From: Planctomycetota bacterium
GTDB lineage: Bacteria; Planctomycetota; SZUA-567; H5-PLA8
Reading direction: 5' to 3'
Length of the DNA: 64,000 nt
Assembly: GCA_015075375.1 (NCBI GenBank)
Contig: JABTUM010000004.1
Location: 620,001-684,000 of the forward strand
Shown piece by piece: positions 44,138 to 52,515 of this stretch. Both the position numbers and the translations under genes were made by a program. Position 1 is the first letter of the stretch, and the number at the start of each line of letters is the position of its first letter. The notes below the pieces were generated by a model, which did no database searches, was not told where the DNA came from, and worked only from the letters and a program-made list of their open reading frames with translations.

Positions 44138-44890
44138 CTAGCGAACGAGGCCGAGCTTTAAAAATGCTTCGGCGATGGCGACATCTTCGGGTCGCGTGAT
44201 CTTGAGGTTGGTGCTGCTGGATTCGATCAGCGCGATGGGCTGGCGGAAGCGTTCGCAGACGGCGGCGTCGTCGGTGACTTCCACGTTGGGGGCCTGCTTC
44301 TGGAGCCGCTCGGCGAGGTCGAGGATGAGCGCGCGCCGGAAAATCTGCGGGGTCTGAGCCTGCCAGAGTCCCGCGCGCGGTACGGTCTCGGAGGAGACCG
44401 GAGGCGCGTCCGAGTTCGAATGCCGCGCCGTTTCCTTCTTCAGCGTATCGCGCACGGGCATGGCCAGGATCGCGGCGCCCAAACGCGCCGCGGCGTCGAG
44501 CGCCTGCCGGATCGCCTCCGGCGGCGGGAACGGCCGCGCGGCATCGTGGATCAAGACCAGTTCGGCGTCTTGCGCCGTCGCGCGCAAGCCGTTGCGCACG
44601 CTGTCTTGGCGGCGCGCGCCGCCGTCGGCAAAGACCACCTCGATGCGCTTGGGCAGCTTGGCGAGCTTCACGGCCGACTGCGCGCGGCGGCGGTCTTCGG
44701 GGCGCGTGACGACCACGAGTTGCTCAAGCCCCGGCACTCGCGCGAGCGCCAAGGCGGTCCAGGCAAGGATCGGCTTTCCGCGCAACTTCAGGTACGGCTT
44801 GCGAACCTTCCCGCCCATGCGCGAACTGGAACCCGCCGCGACGACGACGGCGGCGCAGGGACGCGCAGCGGAGTTCGTGGACTGGATCAC
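44138..44890 (-). CDS. ispD: 2-C-methyl-D-erythritol 4-phosphate cytidylyltransferase
   Basis: A 250-residue enzyme that makes CDP-methylerythritol in the non-mevalonate route to isoprenoids. The nucleotide-binding start is AAVVVAAGSSSRMGG, followed by KPYLKLRGKPILAWT, the ADGGARRQDSVRNGL motif, IHDAARPFPP and the VTDDAAVCERF region, all conserved. Its start is nine bases after the lysA stop, so the two are co-transcribed. It supports a supply of isoprenoid precursors for hopanoid synthesis elsewhere in the window. Confidence 0.93.
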   Translation of the reverse strand: MIQSTNSAARPCAAVVVAAGSSSRMGGKVRKPYLKLRGKPILAWTALALARVPGLEQLVVVTRPEDRRRAQSAVKLAKLPKRIEVVFADGGARRQDSVRNGLRATAQDAELVLIHDAARPFPPPEAIRQALDAAARLGAAILAMPVRDTLKKETARHSNSDAPPVSSETVPRAGLWQAQTPQIFRRALILDLAERLQKQAPNVEVTDDAAVCERFRQPIALIESSSTNLKITRPEDVAIAEAFLKLGLVR

Positions 44891-44899
44891 GAGCCGCGC

Positions 44900-46213
44900 T
44901 TAGAGCAGATCCTGCGGCACGCTTTCGCGCGCGAGCAGTTCTTCGACCGTCTGGCGGCGGTTGACGACGTAGTGCGCTCCGCCTTTGACGATCACTTCCG
45001 GCACGAACGGACGCGTGTTGTAGTTGCCCGCCATGACGAAGCCGTAGGCTCCGGCGCTGTATACGGCCAGCAGATCGCCGCGCGCCAAGCCCTTGGGCAG
45101 CGCGCGATCCTTGGCCAGGAAGTCGCCGCTTTCGCAGATGGGCCCCACCACGTCGCTGACGGCGTACGCTTCGCCCTCGGCGGGCTTGCCTCCGCGCGTA
45201 GGCGGCAATTCCGAGGCCTCGACGGGCCAGATCTCGTGAAACGCGCCGTACAGCGTCGGGCGCGCCAGATCGTTCATCCCCGCATCGACGATCAGGAAGC
45301 GCTTGTTGCCGCTCTCCTTCACGTAAGTCACGCGCGTCAGCAGGATGCCGGCGTTGCCACAGATGAAGCGGCCGGGTTCGAGCACCAGCGTGCAGCCGCT
45401 GTCCTTCACCATCGGCACGATCACTTCGGCGAACTTCGCCGCCGGTTGTGCCTTGCGGTCGGCGTAGTAAATCCCGAAGCCGCCGCCGCTGTTGAGGTAC
45501 TGGATCGGCACATCCTTGCCGCGGTGCGTCTTGATGAAACTCACCACCTTCGTCAGCGATTCCTGGTACGGCGTCACATCGGTGATCTGGCTTCCGATGT
45601 GGGCGTGGATCCCGGTGACGCGAACGTGCGCGTGTTTCTTGGCCGCGCTGATAATGCCGCTGGCGCGTTCCAGATCGACGCCAAACTTGTTCTCTTTTTT
45701 GCCCGTCGTGATGTACGCGTGCGTCTTGGGGTCCACGTCGGGGTTCACCCGCAGGGCCACGCGAGCGGGCTCTTTCATGTCGCCTTCGGCCTTGAGTTGC
45801 CCGGCGAGACGGTCGATGTTCTCCAGTTCGGCTTCGGACTCGACGTTGAACATCAGGATCCCGGCGCGCAGCGCCTGGACGAGTTCGGCATCGCCTTTGC
45901 CCACGCCCGCGAAGACGACCTTCTTCATGTCCGCGCCGATCTTCTGTACGCGGGCCAGTTCACCGCCGCTGACGACGTCGAAGCCCGTGCCGGCGTGTTC
46001 GAGAATGGCGAGCACGCCCAAGCTGCTGTTGGCTTTGACCGAATAGCAGATCAGGTGCGGGACTTCCGCAAAGGCCTTGTCGATCTTGGTGTAATGGTCG
46101 AGCAGCGTCTCGCGGGAGTAGACATACGCGGGCGTGCCGACTTCCTCGGCGATCTTGCGCGCGGGAACGTCCTCGGCGTAAAGCGTTCCATCCTTGTACT
46201 TAAAGCTGTCCAT
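44900..46213 (-). CDS. lysA: Diaminopimelate decarboxylase
   Basis: A 437-residue pyridoxal-phosphate enzyme that makes lysine from meso-diaminopimelate. The lysine for cofactor attachment is in HLICYSVKANSSLGVL, and the glycine motif is YLNSGGGFGIYY. EPGRFICGNAG and the C-terminal CESGDFLAKDR...YSAGAYGFVMAGNYNTRP are typical of LysA. The ATG is preceded by a weak GAGG. An intrinsic-terminator-like hairpin lies 30 bases upstream of the start codon. It leads the lysA-ispD pair. Confidence 0.94.
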   Translation of the reverse strand: MDSFKYKDGTLYAEDVPARKIAEEVGTPAYVYSRETLLDHYTKIDKAFAEVPHLICYSVKANSSLGVLAILEHAGTGFDVVSGGELARVQKIGADMKKVVFAGVGKGDAELVQALRAGILMFNVESEAELENIDRLAGQLKAEGDMKEPARVALRVNPDVDPKTHAYITTGKKENKFGVDLERASGIISAAKKHAHVRVTGIHAHIGSQITDVTPYQESLTKVVSFIKTHRGKDVPIQYLNSGGGFGIYYADRKAQPAAKFAEVIVPMVKDSGCTLVLEPGRFICGNAGILLTRVTYVKESGNKRFLIVDAGMNDLARPTLYGAFHEIWPVEASELPPTRGGKPAEGEAYAVSDVVGPICESGDFLAKDRALPKGLARGDLLAVYSAGAYGFVMAGNYNTRPFVPEVIVKGGAHYVVNRRQTVEELLARESVPQDLL

Positions 46214-46243
46214 GGCAGGCGGCCTCGATTCGCGGGTGGCGTG

Positions 46244-46271
46244 AAAAGGGCCGGGAGTCGCCTCCCGGCCC
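46244..46271 (-). terminator. Terminator or attenuator hairpin just upstream of lysA
   Basis: On the minus strand a 10-pair G+C-rich stem (46271-46262 with 46257-46248, gggccgggag and its mirror) with a four-base loop is followed by tttt at 46247-46244. It lies 52 bases after the stop of the unknown gene at 46324 and 30 bases before the lysA start codon. It can be the terminator of the upstream gene, or an attenuator that controls lysA. Confidence 0.75.
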
Positions 46272-46323
46272 GCGCCCTTAATGATGCCTGAGGGTCAAGC
46301 GCCGCGCAAGTGCGGGGGGAGGG

Positions 46324-47277
46324 CTACAACTCCCTCACGAACCACGCCACCCGCCCGTCCCGCTGCGCGCGGTCGAAACGCCGCCCGGCCTCCCGCGCCA
46401 CCATGCGCGGCGCTTCCCGCGTAAGCCGGAACCCGAAACGCCGCGGCAGATCGGTGTACAGACTCCTCGGCGGATGCCAGTACCGCGAGAAGCGCTTCAA
46501 CACGTTACTCGACGAAACCGTATGATAGAAGACCTTTCGTACGCCGAGTTCATTGCGTATGAAAAGAAGCGTGGCCAAGAGCATCGCCTCGTCCCATATC
46601 CGCTCGTGCGGCCGGATGACTTGCTCGTAGTAGCGTTCCAGTTCGCGCCGGTTCAGATCCGAGACCCACGTGGTCTTGCCGCCGCTGCGCCAGACTTCCC
46701 GAGTCATTGGCCCCTGATGCGCGCGCTCGGTTCTGACTTCCCGAATCCAGTCATTCTGCACCTCTTCGATCAGCGCCTCGTCATCGGCCAATTCCACATC
46801 CAGGCGCGACCAAGCCAGAACCGGCAGGTCCTGCTCGTCGCTGAAATGGCTGTACGTCGACACTTTGCGTTCGGGCCCCACCAGCTCGCGGCAGAAGATT
46901 TCATGCGCCCGGTTGAGGCAGAGCATCAGAACCAGGTTGTGTCCGCGCCGCGAAATCTGCTCGCACCAGCGCACGCTGCGTTTCCGGTAAAGCCCGTGCC
47001 GGCAGAAGGTGAGCATATAGGTCTGGTAGCGTGAGGGCCACCAGGCACGCCAGTCCAGCTCGGTGACGATTCCGCTCCCGCAGCGCGCCAGAATCTCGCG
47101 AGCCGGCGCTTTCTGGAGCAAACCCGCTTCCGGGCCTCTCTTGAGTTCGGCGATCTTGCGCCCGCCGTGGCTGGCCCAGGCGAGCAGTTCCAGCGCGTAG
47201 CGATCGCGAAAATAGTGAAAGACCTGCCGCGGCTGCGGCAGGGTCTGGAGAATCTCGTCCACTTGCGCATGTTTCAT
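46324..47277 (-). CDS. Unknown protein, 317 residues
   Basis: Start chosen at the ATG at 47277, which has AGGGG eight bases upstream; another in-frame start lies ten codons earlier. The protein is soluble, rich in arginine and tryptophan (RYQTYMLTFCRHGLYRKRSVRWCEQISRRGHN; ERIWDEAMLLATLLFIRNELG). No nucleotide, metal or membrane motif is obvious. The cysteines do not form a zinc pattern. It is flanked by an unknown gene (upstream, 319 bp of non-coding DNA between) and by lysA downstream. I cannot assign a family. Confidence 0.65.
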   Translation of the reverse strand: MKHAQVDEILQTLPQPRQVFHYFRDRYALELLAWASHGGRKIAELKRGPEAGLLQKAPAREILARCGSGIVTELDWRAWWPSRYQTYMLTFCRHGLYRKRSVRWCEQISRRGHNLVLMLCLNRAHEIFCRELVGPERKVSTYSHFSDEQDLPVLAWSRLDVELADDEALIEEVQNDWIREVRTERAHQGPMTREVWRSGGKTTWVSDLNRRELERYYEQVIRPHERIWDEAMLLATLLFIRNELGVRKVFYHTVSSSNVLKRFSRYWHPPRSLYTDLPRRFGFRLTREAPRMVAREAGRRFDRAQRDGRVAWFVREL

Positions 47278-47596
47278 GACGCGGCCCCTGCGAAGGCATA
47301 GGTCCACCTCTCGCTTCGCCGCCGGTGAGCGGACAAAGCGCTTCGGAATCCGGAGCGCGTACGCGCCGGATGGCGGCCCACTTGGGCCTAATCGAGAGAA
47401 GAAAAGGTCGCCGGCTTGCCCGGAATGGGCAGAGCCGCGCTCAGTTCAGCGCAAACGCCAAACTGAGCCGGGGCCAGGGAGGAAGTGGGGCGTTGCAGAA
47501 TCGCATGGCCAGGGCCCTTAAAAAGATGAGCGCGGCCATGCTCAAACGGCCGCACCGCACAACTAACCCCACGCGGAGAGAAAATGCAAATCGGAA
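47278..47596. other. Non-coding stretch between two unknown genes
   Basis: A 319-bp region on whose minus strand the gene at 47597 ends and the gene at 46324 begins. It holds a candidate terminator at 47520-47553. A plus-strand frame of 81 codons crosses it but has no sensible composition. The promoter of the downstream gene should lie here. Confidence 0.55.
47520..47553 (-). terminator. Candidate terminator of the 201-residue unknown gene
   Basis: On the minus strand gcggcc at 47553-47548 pairs with ggccgc at 47537-47532 around a ten-base loop, and ttttt follows at 47524-47520. The U-tract starts seven bases after the stem, which is longer than ideal, so strength is uncertain. It is 43 bases past the stop at 47597. 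Confidence 0.45.
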
Positions 47597-48202
47597 CTAC
47601 ATCCCCGGATCGTCCTCGTATGCCGAGCCCATCCGGCACAGTTCGTCGAGGATCTCCGCGAAGAGTTCGAACAGCTTCTGCAGGCGGCTCAGGTCAGTGA
47701 TTACCCCGGTCGTCGAGAAGTACAGCTCATCCACTCCTTCCGGGAAGTCGCGCCCGAACCATCCGTCGTCGTCTTTCACTTCGAAGTGGATGCCCGGCTG
47801 CGTCTCGATCAGACTCTTGATCCGCTCCGAAGCCAGCAACTCGCGCACGCGCTCTTCGCAGTTGGCTTGAATTACGAATTCGTCGTCGAAGAAGCCGTCG
47901 CCGATCTCGATATCCTGCATCCCAAAGAGCTTCCCGAGCCCGGTGAAGATCGAACGCCGGTAGAAGGTGAAGCGAAAGCCGTCGGCGTTTACGTACGGCG
48001 CACGAATGCGCGTGTAGGTGGTCGAGGAATCCTTCGAGGAGACGGTGTAGGTGTCGAGCGTGATCGTCCACTGGCGGTAGCGCGCTTCGACCTGGTCGCC
48101 GTTCCAGAAGCCGCCGTCCACGTACTCGGCCCCGATCCGCTCGCAAAGCTGCCGCCATACCTCTTCCCGGCTGGGACCGAACCATTCGCGCAACAGACCC
48201 AT
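47597..48202 (-). CDS. Unknown protein, 201 residues
   Basis: Start chosen at the ATG at 48202 with GGAGG ten bases upstream; the frame is open further upstream but the sequence before it is poor. The protein begins MGLLREWFGPSREEVW and has an alternating hydrophobic and acidic pattern. Segments such as FRFTFYRRSIFTGLGKLFGMQDIEIGDGFFDDEFVIQANCEERVRELLASERI and WFGRDFPEGVDELYFSTTGVI look like a single alpha/beta domain. I see no catalytic motif. It may resemble DUF3137-type proteins, but I could not confirm that. It follows the cysteine synthase gene by 95 bp. Confidence 0.6.
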   Translation of the reverse strand: MGLLREWFGPSREEVWRQLCERIGAEYVDGGFWNGDQVEARYRQWTITLDTYTVSSKDSSTTYTRIRAPYVNADGFRFTFYRRSIFTGLGKLFGMQDIEIGDGFFDDEFVIQANCEERVRELLASERIKSLIETQPGIHFEVKDDDGWFGRDFPEGVDELYFSTTGVITDLSRLQKLFELFAEILDELCRMGSAYEDDPGM

Positions 48203-48297
48203 CTGCAGATCCTCCGCATTCCCGTTGGGTTGGAATCGGAGCAGATATTGCGCGCGGCAGGGCGAACCTTTCGGAAAACTCCGGAGCGCCTCGGCGT

Positions 48298-49263
48298 TCA
48301 GGCCGGATACAGCCCGGTACTGAGGTACTTGAGCCCGCTGTCGCACGCGACCGTGACGATAAGGCTTCCGCGCGGAGCTTTGCGGGCCAGCATGAGCGCG
48401 GCGGCGACGTTGGCGCCGGTGGAATACCCGCCCATGATCCCTTCGCGCGCGGCCAGCGCTCGGGCGGTACGCTTGGCTTCGGCGTCGGTCACAGTTAGGT
48501 AAGCATCCACAACGCTTCGGTCGTAAATCCCCGGCTCGACGGCATAGCCGCCGCCTTGAATCGCATGCCGCGTATCGCGCACCGGCTTTCCGGCCAGAAA
48601 CGGCGCTTGAGCGGGTTCGACGGCAATCACGCGCACGCCGGCGTAGCGTTCCTTTAAGGCTTGAGCGGTCCCGATCAGCGTGCCGCTGGAACCGGCGAAC
48701 GAACAGAAATGCGTGACGCGCCCGGCGGTCTGTTCCCAGATTTCGGGACCCGTCCCGAAGCGGTGCGCCCAGACCGATCCGGGGTTGTTGAACTGGTCGG
48801 GCCGGAACGCCTTGTATTTCTTGACCCGCTTTTGGGTCTCTGCCTCGACGAGGTCCAAATCTTCTTTGCTGACTTGCCCCGGCTTGGCGCCGGGAGCCTG
48901 GCGAACCTTAACGACTTCGGCGCCAAAGGCCTTGATCATCTGGCTGCGCTCGGGCGTATTCCCGACGCTCAGCACCGCCGTGAAACGATATCCTTTGATC
49001 GCACAGGCCCAGGCGAGTCCCGCGCCCATGTTTCCGCTCGTCTTTTCGACGATGCGTTGGCCTTTGCGCAGCACCCCGGCGCGTTCGGCGGCTTCGATGA
49101 TGGCGAGCGCCGGGCGGTCCTTGATGCTTGCGCCGGGCGAGAAGTACTCCAGCTTTACCGCGACGCGGCCAGGAAGGCCTTTGCCCAAGCGTTGGATTTC
49201 GACGAGCGGCGTCCAGCCCACGGCTTGCCCGGCATGCTCCAGCAATCCCGCCGGGCGGCTCAT
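48298..49263 (-). CDS. PLP-dependent cysteine synthase family protein
   Basis: A 321-residue enzyme of the O-acetylserine sulfhydrylase/cystathionine beta-synthase fold. The cofactor lysine is in SPGASIKDRPALAII, the phosphate-binding residues in EKTSGNMGAGLAWAC, and the catalytic glycine loop in FAGSSGTLIGTAQALK. A late SGLKYLSTGLYP motif fits the family. It makes cysteine from O-acetylserine (or O-phosphoserine) and sulfide. Its start overlaps the stop of the lipoprotein gene by four bases. Confidence 0.9.
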   Translation of the reverse strand: MSRPAGLLEHAGQAVGWTPLVEIQRLGKGLPGRVAVKLEYFSPGASIKDRPALAIIEAAERAGVLRKGQRIVEKTSGNMGAGLAWACAIKGYRFTAVLSVGNTPERSQMIKAFGAEVVKVRQAPGAKPGQVSKEDLDLVEAETQKRVKKYKAFRPDQFNNPGSVWAHRFGTGPEIWEQTAGRVTHFCSFAGSSGTLIGTAQALKERYAGVRVIAVEPAQAPFLAGKPVRDTRHAIQGGGYAVEPGIYDRSVVDAYLTVTDAEAKRTARALAAREGIMGGYSTGANVAAALMLARKAPRGSLIVTVACDSGLKYLSTGLYPA

Positions 49264-49736
49264 GGCGCTTTCTTCTCGGCGGGCTTCGTGGCCGGCGCGG
49301 GAGGAGGAGCGGAACGCTCCGAGCGTTCGAGCTGAACGCGCATGCTTTCGAGAATGGTCTCGGACGCCGTGCGGTCGCCGAGCGATCCGACCTTCACCTT
49401 GCAGTCTACGGTGGTGGGCGAAACGAGCTGGAGGTTAATTTCGGCGTCGAGGTTGGCCTTGGTCTTCCCGCGCAGCTTCGGCGCGCCGCCCGAACGCTTG
49501 GCGTCGTACGGCTCGACCATAAAGCCGTGCTTGCGCAGCGCCGACAGACCGGCCTGTGCGGCCTGATCGGTCGTTGTCTTAAAGGTATAGCCGCTGGCCT
49601 GCCCGTCCCAGGCGTAGCCGCTGAAGGACACGGCCGCCGCGCGAGCGGTATCGGTGCGTTCGCCGCCGCCGAAGCAACCGGCAAGCACGAGCGCCAAGAG
49701 CGCCAACGGAAGGACCGTCCGAATCGAGCGTTGCAT
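49260..49736 (-). CDS. Small lipoprotein, DUF3568-like
   Basis: A 158-residue protein from the ATG at 49736. Residues 1-22 are a signal (MQRSIRTVLPLALLALVLA) ending in a lipobox LAGC. A single alpha/beta domain follows (FKTTTDQAAQAGLSALRKHGFMVEPYDAK..., INLQLVSPTTVDCKVKVGSLGDR), with a Pro/Ala/Lys-rich tail. Layout and size resemble the DUF3568 lipoproteins. The stop overlaps the cysteine-synthase start, so they are co-expressed. Role unknown. Confidence 0.72.
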   Translation of the reverse strand: MQRSIRTVLPLALLALVLAGCFGGGERTDTARAAAVSFSGYAWDGQASGYTFKTTTDQAAQAGLSALRKHGFMVEPYDAKRSGGAPKLRGKTKANLDAEINLQLVSPTTVDCKVKVGSLGDRTASETILESMRVQLERSERSAPPPAPATKPAEKKAP

Positions 49737-49836
49737 GACGTTTCTATACCGAGAGCAGGGCGCGGTGGCAAACGCCATACGGCAGGCGCCTTTATTCCCG
49801 AATTGGAAGATCGTCGTAAACGTTCGTCGAATGGCG

Positions 49837-51672
49837 CTAAGGATTCGCCGGAACGGCCCCAAGCGCCACGCCTTCCCGCGTGCGGCTCCGGCCCAAGCTC
49901 AACTCCGCCACCCAGGCCAACAGCGCGAGGAGTACCCCCAGCGGCCAGAGCGACAAATCGCGCGGCGCCGCGACGGGAAGCAACGCTGCCCAGTCGGGCG
50001 CGGCGGCTTGAGGTGCACCCAGCGCGAGATCGGAGGCTTGGATATCGAGCACACCGAATCCGGTCGCGAGGCCGAACTCGGCCGGCTCGTCCAACGGCAG
50101 CGGCGCGGCAGCGGCGCGTTCCAACTCCGCCGCGCGTGCCGCCGCGTACGGTTCTTGATTCCCGTGAGCTTCGCGGAGCATACGCAGCAACAGCGTCGCG
50201 GCCGCTTGATGCGTGCTTTGCTTCTGAAGTTCGTCGCCCGGCGCCCAAGCGAGCACAAAACCGGGACGGTTCCCGGGCAGCCGGAAGCGCGCGGCCAGCG
50301 GGCGGCCTTCGGCGTCCTGCAGCAGCACCTTCAGATTCGCGACGGCTTCCAATTCGCGAGCGGCCGCGACAGGCAAGGCCAAGCCACCGCCACCGGCTGC
50401 AAATCCGCGCGTCAACGGATCGTCATCGCCCACGCGCACGCTCGGATACTTCAGCGTTCCAGGGCCTACCTCGAAGGACGCGAACGCAGCCGGCGGCGCG
50501 ATGAGCAAAAGCGCGCGTGCGCCGTCGGGCGCGCCCTGCTCGGGCACTTGATCGACGTAAACCTGGAGATCGACGGGGTTCGGATCGGTGAGTTCGGCCA
50601 GCACCGCTTGCGCGCCTGCTCGAAAGAGGAGTTCCACCGCCGGCGCGCTGCCGTGGATGCGCACCCGCGGCGCGGACTGCGGGCGAGGTGCCAGCACCAA
50701 GCGGTCGTCTTCGGGTAGTGCGTCGGGACCGGCCTCGTTCTTCCAACGGACTTCCAGAACGGGAAGGGATTCGCCCGGCACACGAAACGCCACGCCCACG
50801 GCATCGCCGGCCTGACCGCTCGCCTGCAGCCGAACCTCGCGCGAGCCGGACACCGCTCCTTCCGGGTCGAGCGCTCTCCAAGCAACCGAGCCAACTACCG
50901 CCATGGTGGCAAAGTTGCGCACCTGGACCAGCACCTCGGTCTCCCCCGCGTCCAGATCCGCCGCCGGCTCGGGGACTCGTTCGCTGCCCACCGCCACCAG
51001 CGCCGCGTTATTCAGCCGCCCGCCCGGACCGAGCGTCGTCCAATGCACGGCCGTGCCGGCATCCGCCGGAGCTTCGCGCAACGAAAAAGCCAAGGCCACC
51101 GGGGGCGCATCGTTGGTCCCCAGCGTGCGTGCGGCATCCAGAAGCGCGCGAGCCGCTTCGCCCGGCGATGGACCGGAGAGCGCGGGCAGCACCTGCTTGA
51201 GGGCGGAACGCGCTTCGTCCGGCGAGACGCCGGCGCTCGGCGTGAGCGGGCGCGGAACGGGCGCGGCCACCAGCAGAGCCACGCGGTCATCGGATTGCAG
51301 TGCATCCAACACTTCACGCGCCGAAGCTTCCATGAGTTCCCAGCCGCGCCGGCCACCGGGAAGCGTAGCCCGCGCCGCGGGACCGTTATCCAACAGAATC
51401 GCCACGAACCGGCCTGGGGCCGTCTGCCCACGCCAAGCCGGACCGGCCAGCGCAAAGGCGATACCCAACAGTGCGGCGGCCTGGAGCAGAAAGGGAGGAT
51501 CGAGAAGGTTCAGCGAACGCGGCGGAGCGCTGACTTGAAGGGCTACGCGCTTCCAGAGCAGTAGGCTGCCCGCGTAGAGTTCGCGGCGGCGTTCGCGGTA
51601 AAGTTGCAGGAGCAGCAGGATCGCCACGCCGGCGGGAAACAGGACCAGCGCCCAAGGGTACGCGAAGCTCAT
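49837..51672 (-). CDS. BatA-like VWA membrane protein with degenerate MIDAS
   Basis: A 611-residue protein from the ATG at 51672. It keeps the BatA layout: a short membrane helix (YPWALVLFPAGVAILLLLQLY), the LYAGSLLLWKRVALQ stretch, then a second helix (about 61-78) and a VWA-like domain. The metal-ion site that should read DxSxS is DNGPA (D95-A99), so two of its hydroxyl ligands are missing and metal binding is unlikely. The remaining 450 residues are two or more beta-rich domains, and the C-terminus has one more helix (LWPLGVLLALLAWVAELSL). Function unknown; likely envelope-associated. The next gene is the lipoprotein, 100 bp on. Confidence 0.8.
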   Translation of the reverse strand: MSFAYPWALVLFPAGVAILLLLQLYRERRRELYAGSLLLWKRVALQVSAPPRSLNLLDPPFLLQAAALLGIAFALAGPAWRGQTAPGRFVAILLDNGPAARATLPGGRRGWELMEASAREVLDALQSDDRVALLVAAPVPRPLTPSAGVSPDEARSALKQVLPALSGPSPGEAARALLDAARTLGTNDAPPVALAFSLREAPADAGTAVHWTTLGPGGRLNNAALVAVGSERVPEPAADLDAGETEVLVQVRNFATMAVVGSVAWRALDPEGAVSGSREVRLQASGQAGDAVGVAFRVPGESLPVLEVRWKNEAGPDALPEDDRLVLAPRPQSAPRVRIHGSAPAVELLFRAGAQAVLAELTDPNPVDLQVYVDQVPEQGAPDGARALLLIAPPAAFASFEVGPGTLKYPSVRVGDDDPLTRGFAAGGGGLALPVAAARELEAVANLKVLLQDAEGRPLAARFRLPGNRPGFVLAWAPGDELQKQSTHQAAATLLLRMLREAHGNQEPYAAARAAELERAAAAPLPLDEPAEFGLATGFGVLDIQASDLALGAPQAAAPDWAALLPVAAPRDLSLWPLGVLLALLAWVAELSLGRSRTREGVALGAVPANP

Positions 51673-51816
51673 CGCCGGCCCGCTCCTAGGCCCCAATCAA
51701 CGCAGCGTCGCGGCGGGTGGTTCATGGCTTCGGATTCTAATGGAGCGCCGAAATGAGGGAGGTCAGAAAGCAGGCGTGACGCCGCCGCCTTGAATTCGGT
51801 GAATCCAGCGAGCTTT

Positions 51817-52332
51817 CTACGCCGTCTCGATGCCCAACTCCCGCGCCGCTTGGCGGAAGGCTTCGCATGCGGGCGCGTCGAAAAGCACAAAGCGGACTTC
51901 CTTCAGGCTTACGCCGGGGCGGCGCAGGTGCTCGTCGGCCAGCGTAAGCATGACGCGGGCGCAATCGGCGAGCGCGTAGCCGCCCACACCGGTCCCGATG
52001 GCAGGAAAGGCCAGACTGACGAGCTTGTGCCGTTCGGCCAAGTCGAGGCTGTTTCGCGTGGCATCCGTGAGGGATCGAGTCGTGACCGACCCGCCCAGAT
52101 GCATCCCGGCGGCGTGGATCACATGCTTCGCGGGCAGGCCGCCGGCCCCGGTCAACGCCGCGCCGCCCAGTTCGACCGGACCGTGAGCATCGCATTCCTG
52201 CTGGATCGTGGGCCCGCCGTGTTTGCGAATCGCCCCGGCTACTCCGGAGCCAAGCTTCAAATCGGTGTTCGCGGCATTGACGATCGCGTCCAGCGCTTGC
52301 GCGGTGAGATCGCCTTGCAGTATGCGGATCAT
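51817..52332 (-). CDS. Macro-domain (ADP-ribose-binding) protein
   Basis: A 171-residue single-domain protein with GGAGG before the ATG. The macro fold begins IRILQGDLTAQALDAIVNAANTDLKLGSGVAGAIRKHGG and contains AAGMHLGGSVTTRSLTDATRNSLDLAER and FPAIGTGVGGYAL. These are the ADP-ribose-binding loops. Such proteins bind or hydrolyse ADP-ribose, O-acetyl-ADP-ribose or ADP-ribosylated targets. It is divergent from the NYN-LOTUS gene with 183 bp between and has no other obvious partner. Confidence 0.95.
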   Translation of the reverse strand: MIRILQGDLTAQALDAIVNAANTDLKLGSGVAGAIRKHGGPTIQQECDAHGPVELGGAALTGAGGLPAKHVIHAAGMHLGGSVTTRSLTDATRNSLDLAERHKLVSLAFPAIGTGVGGYALADCARVMLTLADEHLRRPGVSLKEVRFVLFDAPACEAFRQAARELGIETA

Positions 52333-52515
52333 GGAATCCCCTCCGGAAGATGCGATTACGGTAACAGATTCGCACCCGGCACCATGGGGTGCAATATAAA
52401 CCGGGAAGCCGTCTTCGGGGGCCTCGAACTTCCGTTCCCGCTCCGACCGCCTTGCGGAAAACACCCTAACCCGAGTAGCGTAGCGCCCGTTCGCCGTACC
52501 CGAGGACTTCCAATC

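Noticed and set aside
47276..47521. 81-codon plus-strand frame
   Set aside because: It starts opposite another gene's start codon, is rich in Arg, Ser and Pro, and shows no ribosome site or known motif.
51790..52515. Upstream extension of the NYN-LOTUS gene
   Set aside because: It is antisense to the macro-domain gene; the NYN domain starts right after the ATG at 52516.
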